Below, piece after piece: positions 1 to 6,101 of a stretch of 6,497 bases of DNA (position 1 is the stretch's first letter; each line of letters begins with the position of its first letter). Position numbers and translations under genes: made by a program. The notes beneath the pieces were generated by a model. It saw nothing but the letters and a program-made list of their open reading frames with translations. It was not told where the DNA came from and made no database searches. The stretch is from DATECU01 sp035286745 (lineage in GTDB: Bacteria > Acidobacteriota > Vicinamibacteria > Fen-336): assembly GCA_035286745.1 (NCBI GenBank), contig DATECU010000238.1:1-6497 (forward strand), written 5' to 3'.

Positions 1-2079
1 GGTCTCGTCGTAGGTCGGCTTGGCCGTCTTGCGCAGGTAGGTGGTCAAGCGTGCGATCTCGTGTTCGGTCACGTAGGCGCCGTGGATGCGGAGTAGGCGC
101 GCGCTGCCCGGCGGCAGGAACAGCATGTCGCCGCGGCCCAGCAGGTGCTCGGCGCCGATGGAATCGAGGATGGTGCGGCTGTCGACGCGGGCCGCCACCC
201 GGAAGGAGATGCGGGAAGGGAAGTTGGCCTTGATGAGGCCGGTGAGCACATCCACCGAGGGGCGCTGGGTGGCCAGGATCAGGTGGATGCCCACCGCTCG
301 CGCCATCTGCGCCAGGCGGGTGATGGACTCCTCCACCTCGTGCGAAGACACCATCATCAGGTCGGCCAGCTCGTCGATCACGATCACGATGTAGTGGAGC
401 GGCGCGAGATCCTCGTCGTTCTCGCCGCGTCCGCTGCCCTTCTCGGCCCGGATGATGTTGTTGAACTGCTCGATGTTGCGAACGCCCTCCGAGGCCAGCT
501 TGCGGATGCGCTTCTCCATCTCCCCCACCGCCCAGCGCAGCACGTTGGAGGCGATCTTGGGGTCGGTCACTACCGGGGTGAGCAGGTGGGGGATGTCCTC
601 GTAGACGCCCAATTCCAGGCGCTTGGGATCGATCAGAATCAGCCGCACCTCGTCCGGCGTGGACTTGTAGAGGATGCTGGCGATCATGCAGTTGAGGCCC
701 ACGCTCTTGCCGGTGCCGGTGGAGCCGGCGATGAGCAGGTGGGGCATGCCGGCCAAGTCGGTGATCTGGGTGTCGCCGTTCACCGTCTTGCCCAGGGCCA
801 GGGTGAGACGCCCCGGCGCCTTGCGGAAGGCGTCGGACTCCAGGATCTCGCGGAGGTAGATGGTCTCCCTGATCTCGTTGGGGATCTCGATCCCGACCGT
901 GCCCTTGCCGCTCACCCGATCGACGCGGATCGAGTCGGCTTCCAGGGCCAGGGCCAGGTCGTCGGCCAGCCCCACGATCTTGGAGTACTTGATGCCGGCG
1001 TCCGGCTTGAACTCGTACGTGGTCACCACTGGTCCGGGATGGATCTCCTTCACCGCTCCCAGCACGCCGAACTCCCCGCACTTGGCTTGCAGGATGCGGC
1101 CCTTCTCCAGCAGGCGGTCCTTGTCCATGCCGCCGCTGGGCCTGGGTTCGTCGAGGATGGAGACCGGAGGCAAGGCTCCGTCAACCTCGGGCACCTGGAG
1201 GGCGGCCGCCCGGCGAGAGGACCGGCGGCTCGGGCGCCGGCTGGCTGGCTCCGTCTCCTGGTCGGCTGACGGGTTAGGGGTGACGAAGGGCAACTCGAAC
1301 TGCCGGGGGCGGGCCGCGGTGGGGGCCGGTTCCTCCTCCACCAGGATGCCCGATTCCTCCGGCTCCTCGTCGCTCAAGCTGGTTCTGACCTTGCGCACCC
1401 GGGGCACCGAGGAGTCGCTCCCCAGCTCCTTCTGCTGGGAGTGCTTCTTGACCACCTCGCGGCGCATCTTCTCCTTGCGCCGGGTCTCTCGGAAGTGGGT
1501 CCAGGCGGTGCGCAATGCGCGCAGGCGATCGCCCAGGCGGTCGCCCAACCCTCTGAGCAGGCTGGCGAAGGAGAACTGGGTGGCCAGGATGATGGACACG
1601 AACAGGGCGGTGGCCACCACGATGTAGGCCCCCGGCCGGTTGAAGCTGGCGGTGAGCAAGTCGGTGAGCAGGCTACCGACCGCCCCCCCTGCCCTCACCG
1701 GCTGGCCCTCGAGGTTCACCGTGCCTAACGTTAGTGTCAGGAAGGTGGTGGAGGAGGAGAGCAGCAGCAGCAGGCCGGCGGCCTTGGTGTAGGGAGCCAG
1801 GAGCGGCTTGCACCAAAACAGCCTCCAGCCCAGCAAGCCGAGCAGCAGGGGCAGCAGGATGGCAGCCATGCCGAAGAGCTGGGGGATCAGGATCTCGGCC
1901 AGGAAGGCCCCCATGGGGCCGATGAAGTTGTGGGCCGGCCCAGAGGCGCCGGCCTTGAAGTAGAGGGCGGGATCCGCCGGGTTGTAGGTGGCCAGGCTGA
2001 TCAGCAGCATCAAGGCCGCCGCAAAGCAGCAAAGGCCCAGGAACTCCGCCCAACGCGTGGATCGGCTGTCGCTGGCCAA
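1..2079 (-). CDS. ftsK: DNA translocase FtsK/SpoIIIE family, C-terminus cut by window edge
   Basis: FtsK is a septum-anchored hexameric ATPase that pumps double-stranded DNA during chromosome segregation and dimer resolution. The visible 693 residues show the family layout. Four membrane helices lie near residues 12-32, 58-85, 101-120 and 150-168, with the conserved HNFIGPMGAFLAE loop between the first two. A charged, Ser/Arg/Glu-rich linker spans about 175-315. The motor's alpha part follows from about 318. Walker A GSTGTGKS is at 452-459, Walker B VIDELADL at about 567-574 (D569, E570), and ATQRPSVDVLTG at 603-614, followed by VDSRTILD. The end of the motor and the winged-helix gamma domain lie beyond the left edge. 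I chose the TTG at 2079 because GGAGG sits 7 nt upstream, and the first in-frame ATG (residue 24) would cut into the first membrane helix. The linker is short beside E. coli FtsK and closer to SpoIIIE size. The gene begins 2 nt after the rnj stop, so it is probably coupled to it. Family assignment is secure; the start codon is inferred. Confidence 0.96.
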   Translation of the reverse strand, partial: MASDSRSTRWAEFLGLCCFAAALMLLISLATYNPADPALYFKAGASGPAHNFIGPMGAFLAEILIPQLFGMAAILLPLLLGLLGWRLFWCKPLLAPYTKAAGLLLLLSSSTTFLTLTLGTVNLEGQPVRAGGAVGSLLTDLLTASFNRPGAYIVVATALFVSIILATQFSFASLLRGLGDRLGDRLRALRTAWTHFRETRRKEKMRREVVKKHSQQKELGSDSSVPRVRKVRTSLSDEEPEESGILVEEEPAPTAARPRQFELPFVTPNPSADQETEPASRRPSRRSSRRAAALQVPEVDGALPPVSILDEPRPSGGMDKDRLLEKGRILQAKCGEFGVLGAVKEIHPGPVVTTYEFKPDAGIKYSKIVGLADDLALALEADSIRVDRVSGKGTVGIEIPNEIRETIYLREILESDAFRKAPGRLTLALGKTVNGDTQITDLAGMPHLLIAGSTGTGKSVGLNCMIASILYKSTPDEVRLILIDPKRLELGVYEDIPHLLTPVVTDPKIASNVLRWAVGEMEKRIRKLASEGVRNIEQFNNIIRAEKGSGRGENDEDLAPLHYIVIVIDELADLMMVSSHEVEESITRLAQMARAVGIHLILATQRPSVDVLTGLIKANFPSRISFRVAARVDSRTILDSIGAEHLLGRGDMLFLPPGSARLLRIHGAYVTEHEIARLTTYLRKTAKPTYDET

Positions 2080-2081
2080 CC

Positions 2082-3749
2082 TCAGACCTCCATCACCACC
2101 GGGATCACCAACGGCCGGCGTTGGGTACGCTTCTTGAAGAAACGGCGCAACTCCACCCGCACCCGCTCCCGGGTCAGCGCCGGATCGAAGCGCTCCTCCC
2201 GGGACCGCGCATCCACCGCCTCCACCAGGAAGCGCCCGGCATCTTCCAGGAGTCCGGCGCTGCGCTCGGAACCGTCGACGAAGCCGCGGGTGACGATCTC
2301 CGGCGGGGACTCGAGACGGCCCGTCTGCTTGTCCAGGACCAGGACCGGCACCACCACCCCCTGGGCCGAGAGGTGGCGGCGATCGCGAACCACCACCGCC
2401 TCGATCTCATCACCCGCCGAACGATCGAGAAGAACGCGGCCGGCTGCGACCCGGTGGCTCTTGCGGGCGCCGCCGGGACCCAGGGCCAGCACCTCGCCGT
2501 CCTCGGCCAGCAGCACGCGATCGGCCGGCAGGCCGGTCCGGATCGCCAGCCGGGCGTGCTGGACCAGCATGCGGTACTCGCCGTGGAGGGGCACCAGATA
2601 GCGCGGCCGCACCCGGGCCAAGAGCTCCACCAGGTCGGCGCGGCTGCCGTGGCCGGAGACGTGCACCTTGGCGGTGCCCGCGTGAACCACCTCGGCGCCG
2701 CGCCTGAACAGGTTGCCGATGAGTCGAGACACCGTCCGTTCGTTGCCGGGGATCACCCGGGCCGAGAGCACGACGGTGTCGCCGGGGCCCACCGCCAGCG
2801 ACGGGTGCTCAGCCACGCTCAGCAGCGAGAGGGCCGAGAGGGGCTCGCCCTGGCTTCCCGAGACGAAGGCCAGGACCTGGTCGGGGGGCAGCGTGGCCAC
2901 CGCATGCGAGGCGATCAGCGAGGACGAGGGAATGGACAGCAATCCCAGATCCTGCGCCACCTCGGCGTTGTCGGCCATGCGCCGGCCGACGAAGGCGATG
3001 GTCCGCCCCCGGCGGCGCGCGATCTCGGCCACTCGTTTGATGCGGGGGATGGAGGTGGCAAAGCAAGAAACCAGCACCCGGCCCGGCGTGCGCTCGAAGA
3101 CCTCCTCAAAGGCGGGCCCCACCGCGTCCTCGCCTTCCGTCCAGCCCTCTCGTTCGGCGTTGGTGCTGTCGGCCAGCAGCGCCAGCACCCCGCGATCGCC
3201 CCAGGCCGACAGCGCTTCCAGGTCGGTCCGCTCCTCCGCCGGTGCCGTGGGATCGACCTTGAAGTCGCCGCTGGCGAGGATGACCCCGGCCGGGGTCTCG
3301 ATGGCCAGCGCCACGCTGTCGAGGACGCTGTGGGCGACGCGGATGGGGTGGACCCGAAAGGGCCCGATCTCGATCGGCCGGCCGGCCGAGAGCTCCCGGA
3401 GGTCGGCGACGGTGCCTCGGTCCCGCAACCGGCGGCGAACGAACCCCAGGGTCAGGCGAGTGCCGTAGACGGGCGCCGGGGCCGCCTGCAGGGCGAAGGA
3501 CAGGGCGCCGATGTGATCCTCGTGGCCATGCGTCAGCAGCACCCCGTGCAGGGTGCCCGGTTCTTCGGCCAGGTAGGCGAAGTCGGGGACGATGAGGTCG
3601 ACGCCCGGCAGCTCGGCGCTCGCGAACATCACGCCGGCATCGATCAGCAGGCGGTGCTCGCGCCATTCCAGGACCATGGCGTTCAAGCCGAACTCGCCCA
3701 AGCCCCCTAACGGTACCAGCCGGACGTCGTCGTCAGCCTCGATGATCAT
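2082..3749 (-). CDS. rnj: Ribonuclease J (metallo-beta-lactamase/beta-CASP RNase)
   Basis: RNase J is a cytoplasmic zinc-dependent 5'-to-3' exoribonuclease and endoribonuclease for mRNA decay and rRNA/tRNA processing in bacteria that lack or supplement RNase E. The 555-residue protein is full length for the family. The N-terminal metallo-beta-lactamase core has the GGLGEFGLN opening (residues 15-23), the metal-binding HGHEDH (74-79), H140 in AHSVLDS, and D162 in GDFKVD. The beta-CASP insert carries GSQGEP (298-303) and a VSGHGS motif (H367). H389 in PLHGEYRML completes the metal site. The C-terminal domain ends PLVIPVVMEV, like many RNase J proteins, so the stop looks genuine. The ATG at 3749 has GAGG 5 nt upstream (3755-3758) and overlaps the end of ksgA by 17 nt. 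All catalytic residues are present, so it should be active. Whether this is the only RNase J in the genome (J1 versus J2) cannot be told from here. Confidence 0.97.
   Translation of the reverse strand: MIIEADDDVRLVPLGGLGEFGLNAMVLEWREHRLLIDAGVMFASAELPGVDLIVPDFAYLAEEPGTLHGVLLTHGHEDHIGALSFALQAAPAPVYGTRLTLGFVRRRLRDRGTVADLRELSAGRPIEIGPFRVHPIRVAHSVLDSVALAIETPAGVILASGDFKVDPTAPAEERTDLEALSAWGDRGVLALLADSTNAEREGWTEGEDAVGPAFEEVFERTPGRVLVSCFATSIPRIKRVAEIARRRGRTIAFVGRRMADNAEVAQDLGLLSIPSSSLIASHAVATLPPDQVLAFVSGSQGEPLSALSLLSVAEHPSLAVGPGDTVVLSARVIPGNERTVSRLIGNLFRRGAEVVHAGTAKVHVSGHGSRADLVELLARVRPRYLVPLHGEYRMLVQHARLAIRTGLPADRVLLAEDGEVLALGPGGARKSHRVAAGRVLLDRSAGDEIEAVVVRDRRHLSAQGVVVPVLVLDKQTGRLESPPEIVTRGFVDGSERSAGLLEDAGRFLVEAVDARSREERFDPALTRERVRVELRRFFKKRTQRRPLVIPVVMEV
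2087..2091 (-). promoter_or_regulatory. Shine-Dalgarno site of ftsK, inside the end of rnj
   Basis: On the minus strand GGAGG lies 7 nt before the TTG at 2079, and it is formed by the last sense codons of rnj. It decides the non-ATG start of ftsK. Ribosomes finishing rnj stop at 2082, right between this site and the start, which favours coupled re-initiation. Confidence 0.75.
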
Positions 3750-4539
3750 GCCCGCCTCGCCCCCGAGAGACCTCCCCTCGGGGACTGGTCAAGGCTCGAG
3801 CAAGGGCAGCGAACTCCACAACCCCTAGCGTCTCCGCCCGGCGCGAGCCCTCGATGTTGAGCAACCTCAAGTGTTGCTTGAGGTTAGCATAGCTATCTTG
3901 CAGGTTGTTTTCAAGGGTTCTTCTGCGCCGGGCAAAGGCGGCCTGGAGCAGGCGCTCGAAGGCCAAGAGGTCCGGGACCTCGGCCCGCGGTGCGGGTAGG
4001 AAGCGCACCCGGAGCAGGGCCGAAGAGACCCGGGGCGGTGGTGAGAAGCAGTCGGGCGGGAAGACCAACGGGATGTCCACCTCGGCGTACAGCGCGTAGA
4101 GCACCGACAGGATCCCGTACTGGCGGCCTCCTGGCGGCGAGGCGACCCGGCGCGCCACCTCCTCTTGCAGCATCAGGTGCAGGTCGCACACCCGCTGGCG
4201 CAGCTCGAGCAGGCGCCGCAACAAGGGACTGGAGATGTAGTAGGGCAGGTTGCCGCAGACGCGTCCGCCGGCTGGCACCAGCGGACCCAGCTCGACGGCT
4301 AACGCGTCGCCTTGAACGATCTCCAGATTGGCGGGGGCCTGGATTCGCAACCGCGAGGCCAGGGCCGGGTCCAGCTCCACGCCGACGACCCGGCCCGAGC
4401 GAGCCGCCAGGGGAAGCGTGAGGGCGCCGGCGCCAGCGCCGATCTCCAGGAACACGTCCTGGGGCCTGGGAGCCAGGATCGCCAGCAGGCGCTCGACAGA
4501 CGCCGGTCGGAGGAAGTGCTGGCCGAGTCGCCTGGGCAT
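3733..4539 (-). CDS. rsmA: 16S rRNA (adenine1518-N6/adenine1519-N6)-dimethyltransferase KsgA/RsmA
   Basis: KsgA (RsmA) uses S-adenosylmethionine to dimethylate two adjacent adenines in the 3'-terminal hairpin of 16S rRNA, a late checkpoint of small-subunit assembly. With the ATG at 4539 the protein is 268 residues, normal for the family. It opens with MPRRLGQHFL, the conserved RNA-side start. The SAM-binding motif LEIGAGAGALT is at 31-41, acidic E55 in VGVELDP binds the ribose, and the catalytic NLPYYISSPLL is at 97-107. FSPPPRVSSALL (165-176) and FARRRRTLENNL (202-213) are also family hallmarks. The reading frame stays open to an ATG at 4617, but that would add residues unlike the family and run into glgA, so I rejected it. 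No strong ribosome binding site precedes 4539. The last ~18 residues (Arg/Gly/His rich) are a non-conserved tail that overlaps the rnj start. Codons for residues 209-229 are unusually A/T-ending, where a promoter-like signal lies. Confidence 0.96.
   Translation of the reverse strand: MPRRLGQHFLRPASVERLLAILAPRPQDVFLEIGAGAGALTLPLAARSGRVVGVELDPALASRLRIQAPANLEIVQGDALAVELGPLVPAGGRVCGNLPYYISSPLLRRLLELRQRVCDLHLMLQEEVARRVASPPGGRQYGILSVLYALYAEVDIPLVFPPDCFSPPPRVSSALLRVRFLPAPRAEVPDLLAFERLLQAAFARRRRTLENNLQDSYANLKQHLRLLNIEGSRRAETLGVVEFAALARALTSPRGEVSRGRGGHDHRG
3755..3758 (-). promoter_or_regulatory. Shine-Dalgarno site of rnj, inside the end of ksgA
   Basis: GAGG on the minus strand ends 5 nt before the rnj ATG and lies in the codons of the KsgA C-terminal tail. 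Its position upstream of the ksgA stop suggests that translation of the two genes is coupled. Confidence 0.55.
3863..3885. repeat. Perfect 9-bp inverted repeat, possible operator or leader hairpin
   Basis: The arms AACCTCAAG (3863-3871) and CTTGAGGTT (3877-3885) are exact reverse complements around a 5-nt spacer. The repeat directly abuts the candidate -10 box at 3886 and would cover the predicted transcription start. It could be a repressor site, a 5'-leader hairpin, or a by-product of the leucine/asparagine codons of KsgA residues 219-226. A second, overlapping inverted repeat (TTGAG 3857-3861 with CTCAA 3866-3870) would compete with it. The repeat itself is certain; its function is not known. 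Confidence 0.6.
3886..3914 (-). promoter_or_regulatory. Candidate sigma70-type promoter inside ksgA, directed at rnj-ftsK
   Basis: On the minus strand, TTGAAA (3914-3909, 5 of 6 matches to TTGACA) is followed after exactly 17 nt by TATGCT (3891-3886, 4 of 6 matches to TATAAT, including the key A2 and T6). The -10 box coincides with the codons TAT GCT for Tyr217-Ala218 of KsgA. GC-ending synonyms would be expected there in such a GC-rich gene. Transcription would start near 3879, giving a leader of about 130 nt before the rnj ATG. This is predicted from consensus similarity only. Confidence 0.45.
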
Positions 4540-4609
4540 GGGCCCAGAGCTTAGACGAAACCGCGGCCCGGTTCCCGGCCGCCGAGGGGCCATGCTACTG
4601 TCTGGGGCC
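4540..4609. promoter_or_regulatory. Divergent intergenic region between ksgA and glgA
   Basis: These 70 nt separate two genes read in opposite directions, so the promoters of the ksgA-rnj-ftsK and glgA-trx units would be expected here or just inside the genes. I find no convincing -35/-10 pair. A weak TGC-TACTGT extended -10-like string at 4593-4601 points towards glgA, but it would leave almost no leader. GGGGCCATG occurs twice (4586-4594 and 4604-4612). Confidence 0.4.
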
Positions 4610-6064
4610 ATGGCCAACGGGCTTCACGTTGCTTTTCCGGTCTCCGAGTCGGTGCCCTTCGTCAAGACCGGAGGTCTGGCGGACGTGGCGGCGTCGCTGC
4701 CCAAGGCGCTCGCCCGCCTGGGCCACCGGGTCACCGTGTTCCTGCCTCGCTATGGCTCGGTGCCCTTCCCGGCCGGCGAGTTCGTGGGCTCGGTGCACGT
4801 CCCGGTGGATGGACAGACCCGGAGCGCCGGCTTCTACCGCCGGGATCTGCAGGAGGGTGTCCGCGTCATCTTCGTCGAGCACCCGCCCTTCTTCGACCGG
4901 CCCTCGCCCTACGGCCTGGGCAATGCCGACTACTCCGACAACCACCTCCGTTTCGCTTTCTTCTCGCGGGCCTGCCTGGAGTACTTCAGAAGCCGCGGTG
5001 AGCGGCCGGACCTGTTCCACGCCCATGACTGGCAGACCGGCCTGGTGCCGGTCTACCTGAAGTCGTTCTACGGGGACGACCCGACGCTCAACCGGTTGCC
5101 CACCGTCTTCACCATTCACAACCTGGCCTACCAAGGGAACTTCGGACGCGATACGTTAGGGGTGCTGGGCCTGCCCTGGAACCTGGCTCATCCCGGCGCC
5201 CTCGAATACCACGGGGGCATCAGCTACCTGAAGGGCGGCGTCCTGTTCTCCGAGCTCATCAACACGGTTTCCCCCCAGTACGCCCGTGAGATCCAGAGCC
5301 CCGAGCAGGGCGCCGGCTTCGATGGCGTCCTGCGCTCGCGGGCCCAGGACCTGTGGGGCATCCTGAACGGCGTCGACTACGAGGAGTGGAGTCCGGAGCA
5401 GGACTCTCACATCGCCAAACGCTACTCGGCTCGAGACCTCTCGGGAAAGGCCGAGTGCAAGGCCGACCTGCTGCGGACCTTCGGCCTGCCCGAGTTTCCC
5501 GACCATCCGGTGGTGGGGATCATCTCGCGCCTGATTCCCCAAAAGGGCTTCGACGTAGTGGCGGAAGCGTGGTGGGACCTGCTCCAGCGGGATCTGCGCA
5601 TGGTGGTCCTGGGCACCGGGGAGCCGGCAATCCAGGACGGCCTGGCCGCGCTGGCCGCCCGCGCTCCCGACCGCTTCGCGGTCCGCTTCCGCTACGACCC
5701 GGTGCTGGCCCACAAGATCGAGGCCGGGGCCGACTTGTTCCTGATGCCGTCCCGCTTCGAACCCTGCGGCCTGACCCAGATGTACAGCCTGCGCTACGGG
5801 ACGGTGCCCGTGGTGCGATCGACCGGGGGTCTGATCGACACCGTGGAGCCCTACCAGTTCGCCACCGGCACCGGCACCGGCTTCCGTTTCGACCAGGCAG
5901 ACGGGACCGGGATGATGTGGGCCCTGGATCAGGCTTTGTCGTTATTCACGGACCGCCCGGCCTGGGAGCGCCTGATGGCGAACGGCATGAAGCAGGACTT
6001 CTCCTGGGAACGGTCGGCCAGGCTGTACCAGGAGATGTACCGGCGGGCCGTCACCCGCGTCTGA
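4610..6064 (+). CDS. glgA: Glycogen (starch) synthase GlgA, GT5 family
   Basis: GlgA transfers glucose from a nucleotide sugar, usually ADP-glucose, to the growing alpha-1,4-glucan chain in cytoplasmic glycogen storage. The 484-residue protein has the full GT5/GT-B layout. The N-terminal lobe carries the substrate-binding KTGGLADV (19-26), HDWQTGLVP (139-147) and TIHNLAYQGNF (168-178), then GILNGVDYEEW (250-260). The C-terminal lobe carries GIISRLIPQKGFD (303-315), LGTGEPAIQDGL (334-345), and the catalytic MPSRFEPCGLTQMYSLRYG (379-397), with E384 in the EPCGL loop, then STGGLIDTV (404-412). The length is typical and no motif is broken. I prefer the ATG at 4610. An in-frame ATG at 4592 would add MLLSGA and cannot be excluded, since both follow GGGGCC. 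glgB or glgC are not in the window. The next gene on the same strand is a thioredoxin 37 nt downstream, so the two may be co-transcribed. The nucleotide-sugar preference is inferred from the family. Confidence 0.96.
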   Translation: MANGLHVAFPVSESVPFVKTGGLADVAASLPKALARLGHRVTVFLPRYGSVPFPAGEFVGSVHVPVDGQTRSAGFYRRDLQEGVRVIFVEHPPFFDRPSPYGLGNADYSDNHLRFAFFSRACLEYFRSRGERPDLFHAHDWQTGLVPVYLKSFYGDDPTLNRLPTVFTIHNLAYQGNFGRDTLGVLGLPWNLAHPGALEYHGGISYLKGGVLFSELINTVSPQYAREIQSPEQGAGFDGVLRSRAQDLWGILNGVDYEEWSPEQDSHIAKRYSARDLSGKAECKADLLRTFGLPEFPDHPVVGIISRLIPQKGFDVVAEAWWDLLQRDLRMVVLGTGEPAIQDGLAALAARAPDRFAVRFRYDPVLAHKIEAGADLFLMPSRFEPCGLTQMYSLRYGTVPVVRSTGGLIDTVEPYQFATGTGTGFRFDQADGTGMMWALDQALSLFTDRPAWERLMANGMKQDFSWERSARLYQEMYRRAVTRV

Positions 6065-6067
6065 GCG

Positions 6068-6090
6068 CTTTCGGGGGCGGCCCCAGAAAG
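6068..6090 (+). promoter_or_regulatory. Intergenic hairpin overlapping the trx ribosome binding site
   Basis: CTTTC (6068-6072) pairs with GAAAG (6086-6090), and inside it GGGG (6074-6077) pairs with CCCC (6081-6084). There is one G-A mismatch and a 3-nt loop. The 3' arm runs into the AAAGGAG Shine-Dalgarno sequence (6087-6093) of the next gene. No T-run follows, so it does not look like an intrinsic terminator. It may limit translation of the thioredoxin or stabilise the glgA 3' end. The structure is read by eye; no folding energy was computed. Confidence 0.5.
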
Positions 6091-6093
6091 GAG
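6087..6093 (+). promoter_or_regulatory. Shine-Dalgarno site of the thioredoxin gene
   Basis: AAAGGAG lies 8 nt before the ATG at 6102, the strongest ribosome binding site in the window. Its first four bases are also the 3' arm of the intergenic hairpin. Confidence 0.8.
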
Positions 6094-6101
6094 ACCGATC
6101 G

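Noticed and set aside
145..1269. 374-residue open frame on the plus strand across ftsK
   Set aside because: It is antisense to a fully conserved FtsK. Its His/Gly/Asp-rich translation is typical of a GC-rich shadow frame and shows no recognisable domain.
1687..1694. GGGCAGGG (minus strand), matching the E. coli FtsK-orienting sequence GGGNAGGG; another GGGAAGGG at 213-220 on the plus strand
   Set aside because: Such G-rich octamers are expected by chance in this base composition, the two lie in opposite orientations, and the host's FtsK motif is unknown.
1673..2053. 126-residue minus-strand frame starting at an ATG in the ftsK 5' region
   Set aside because: It is out of frame with ftsK. The ftsK frame there encodes the four membrane helices and the HNFIGPMGAFLAE loop, so this is a shadow.
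2121..3710. 529-residue open frame on the plus strand covering almost all of rnj
   Set aside because: RNase J on the minus strand has every catalytic motif. The opposite frame has low-complexity composition (rich in Gly, Gln, Arg, His, Ala), as expected when stop codons are rare in GC-rich DNA.
4328..4609. 94-residue N-terminal extension of GlgA from an earlier in-frame ATG
   Set aside because: The extension is antisense to ksgA, Arg-rich and unlike the GT5 N-terminus, which normally begins a few residues before the KTGGL motif, as it does from 4610.
4540..4617. 26-residue N-terminal extension of KsgA up to the ATG at 4617
   Set aside because: It would overlap the glgA start. The family usually begins just before the LGQHFL motif, which the ATG at 4539 provides.
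5156..5713. 185-residue minus-strand frame inside glgA
   Set aside because: It is antisense to the conserved GT5 motifs, has no recognisable domain, and is a shadow of the GC-rich coding sequence.
5863..5881. Short tandem repeat of ACCGGC in glgA encoding Thr-Gly-Thr-Gly
   Set aside because: It keeps the frame and falls in the Gly-rich stretch near the GlgA C-terminus where the family varies. Three units are too few to argue for phase variation.
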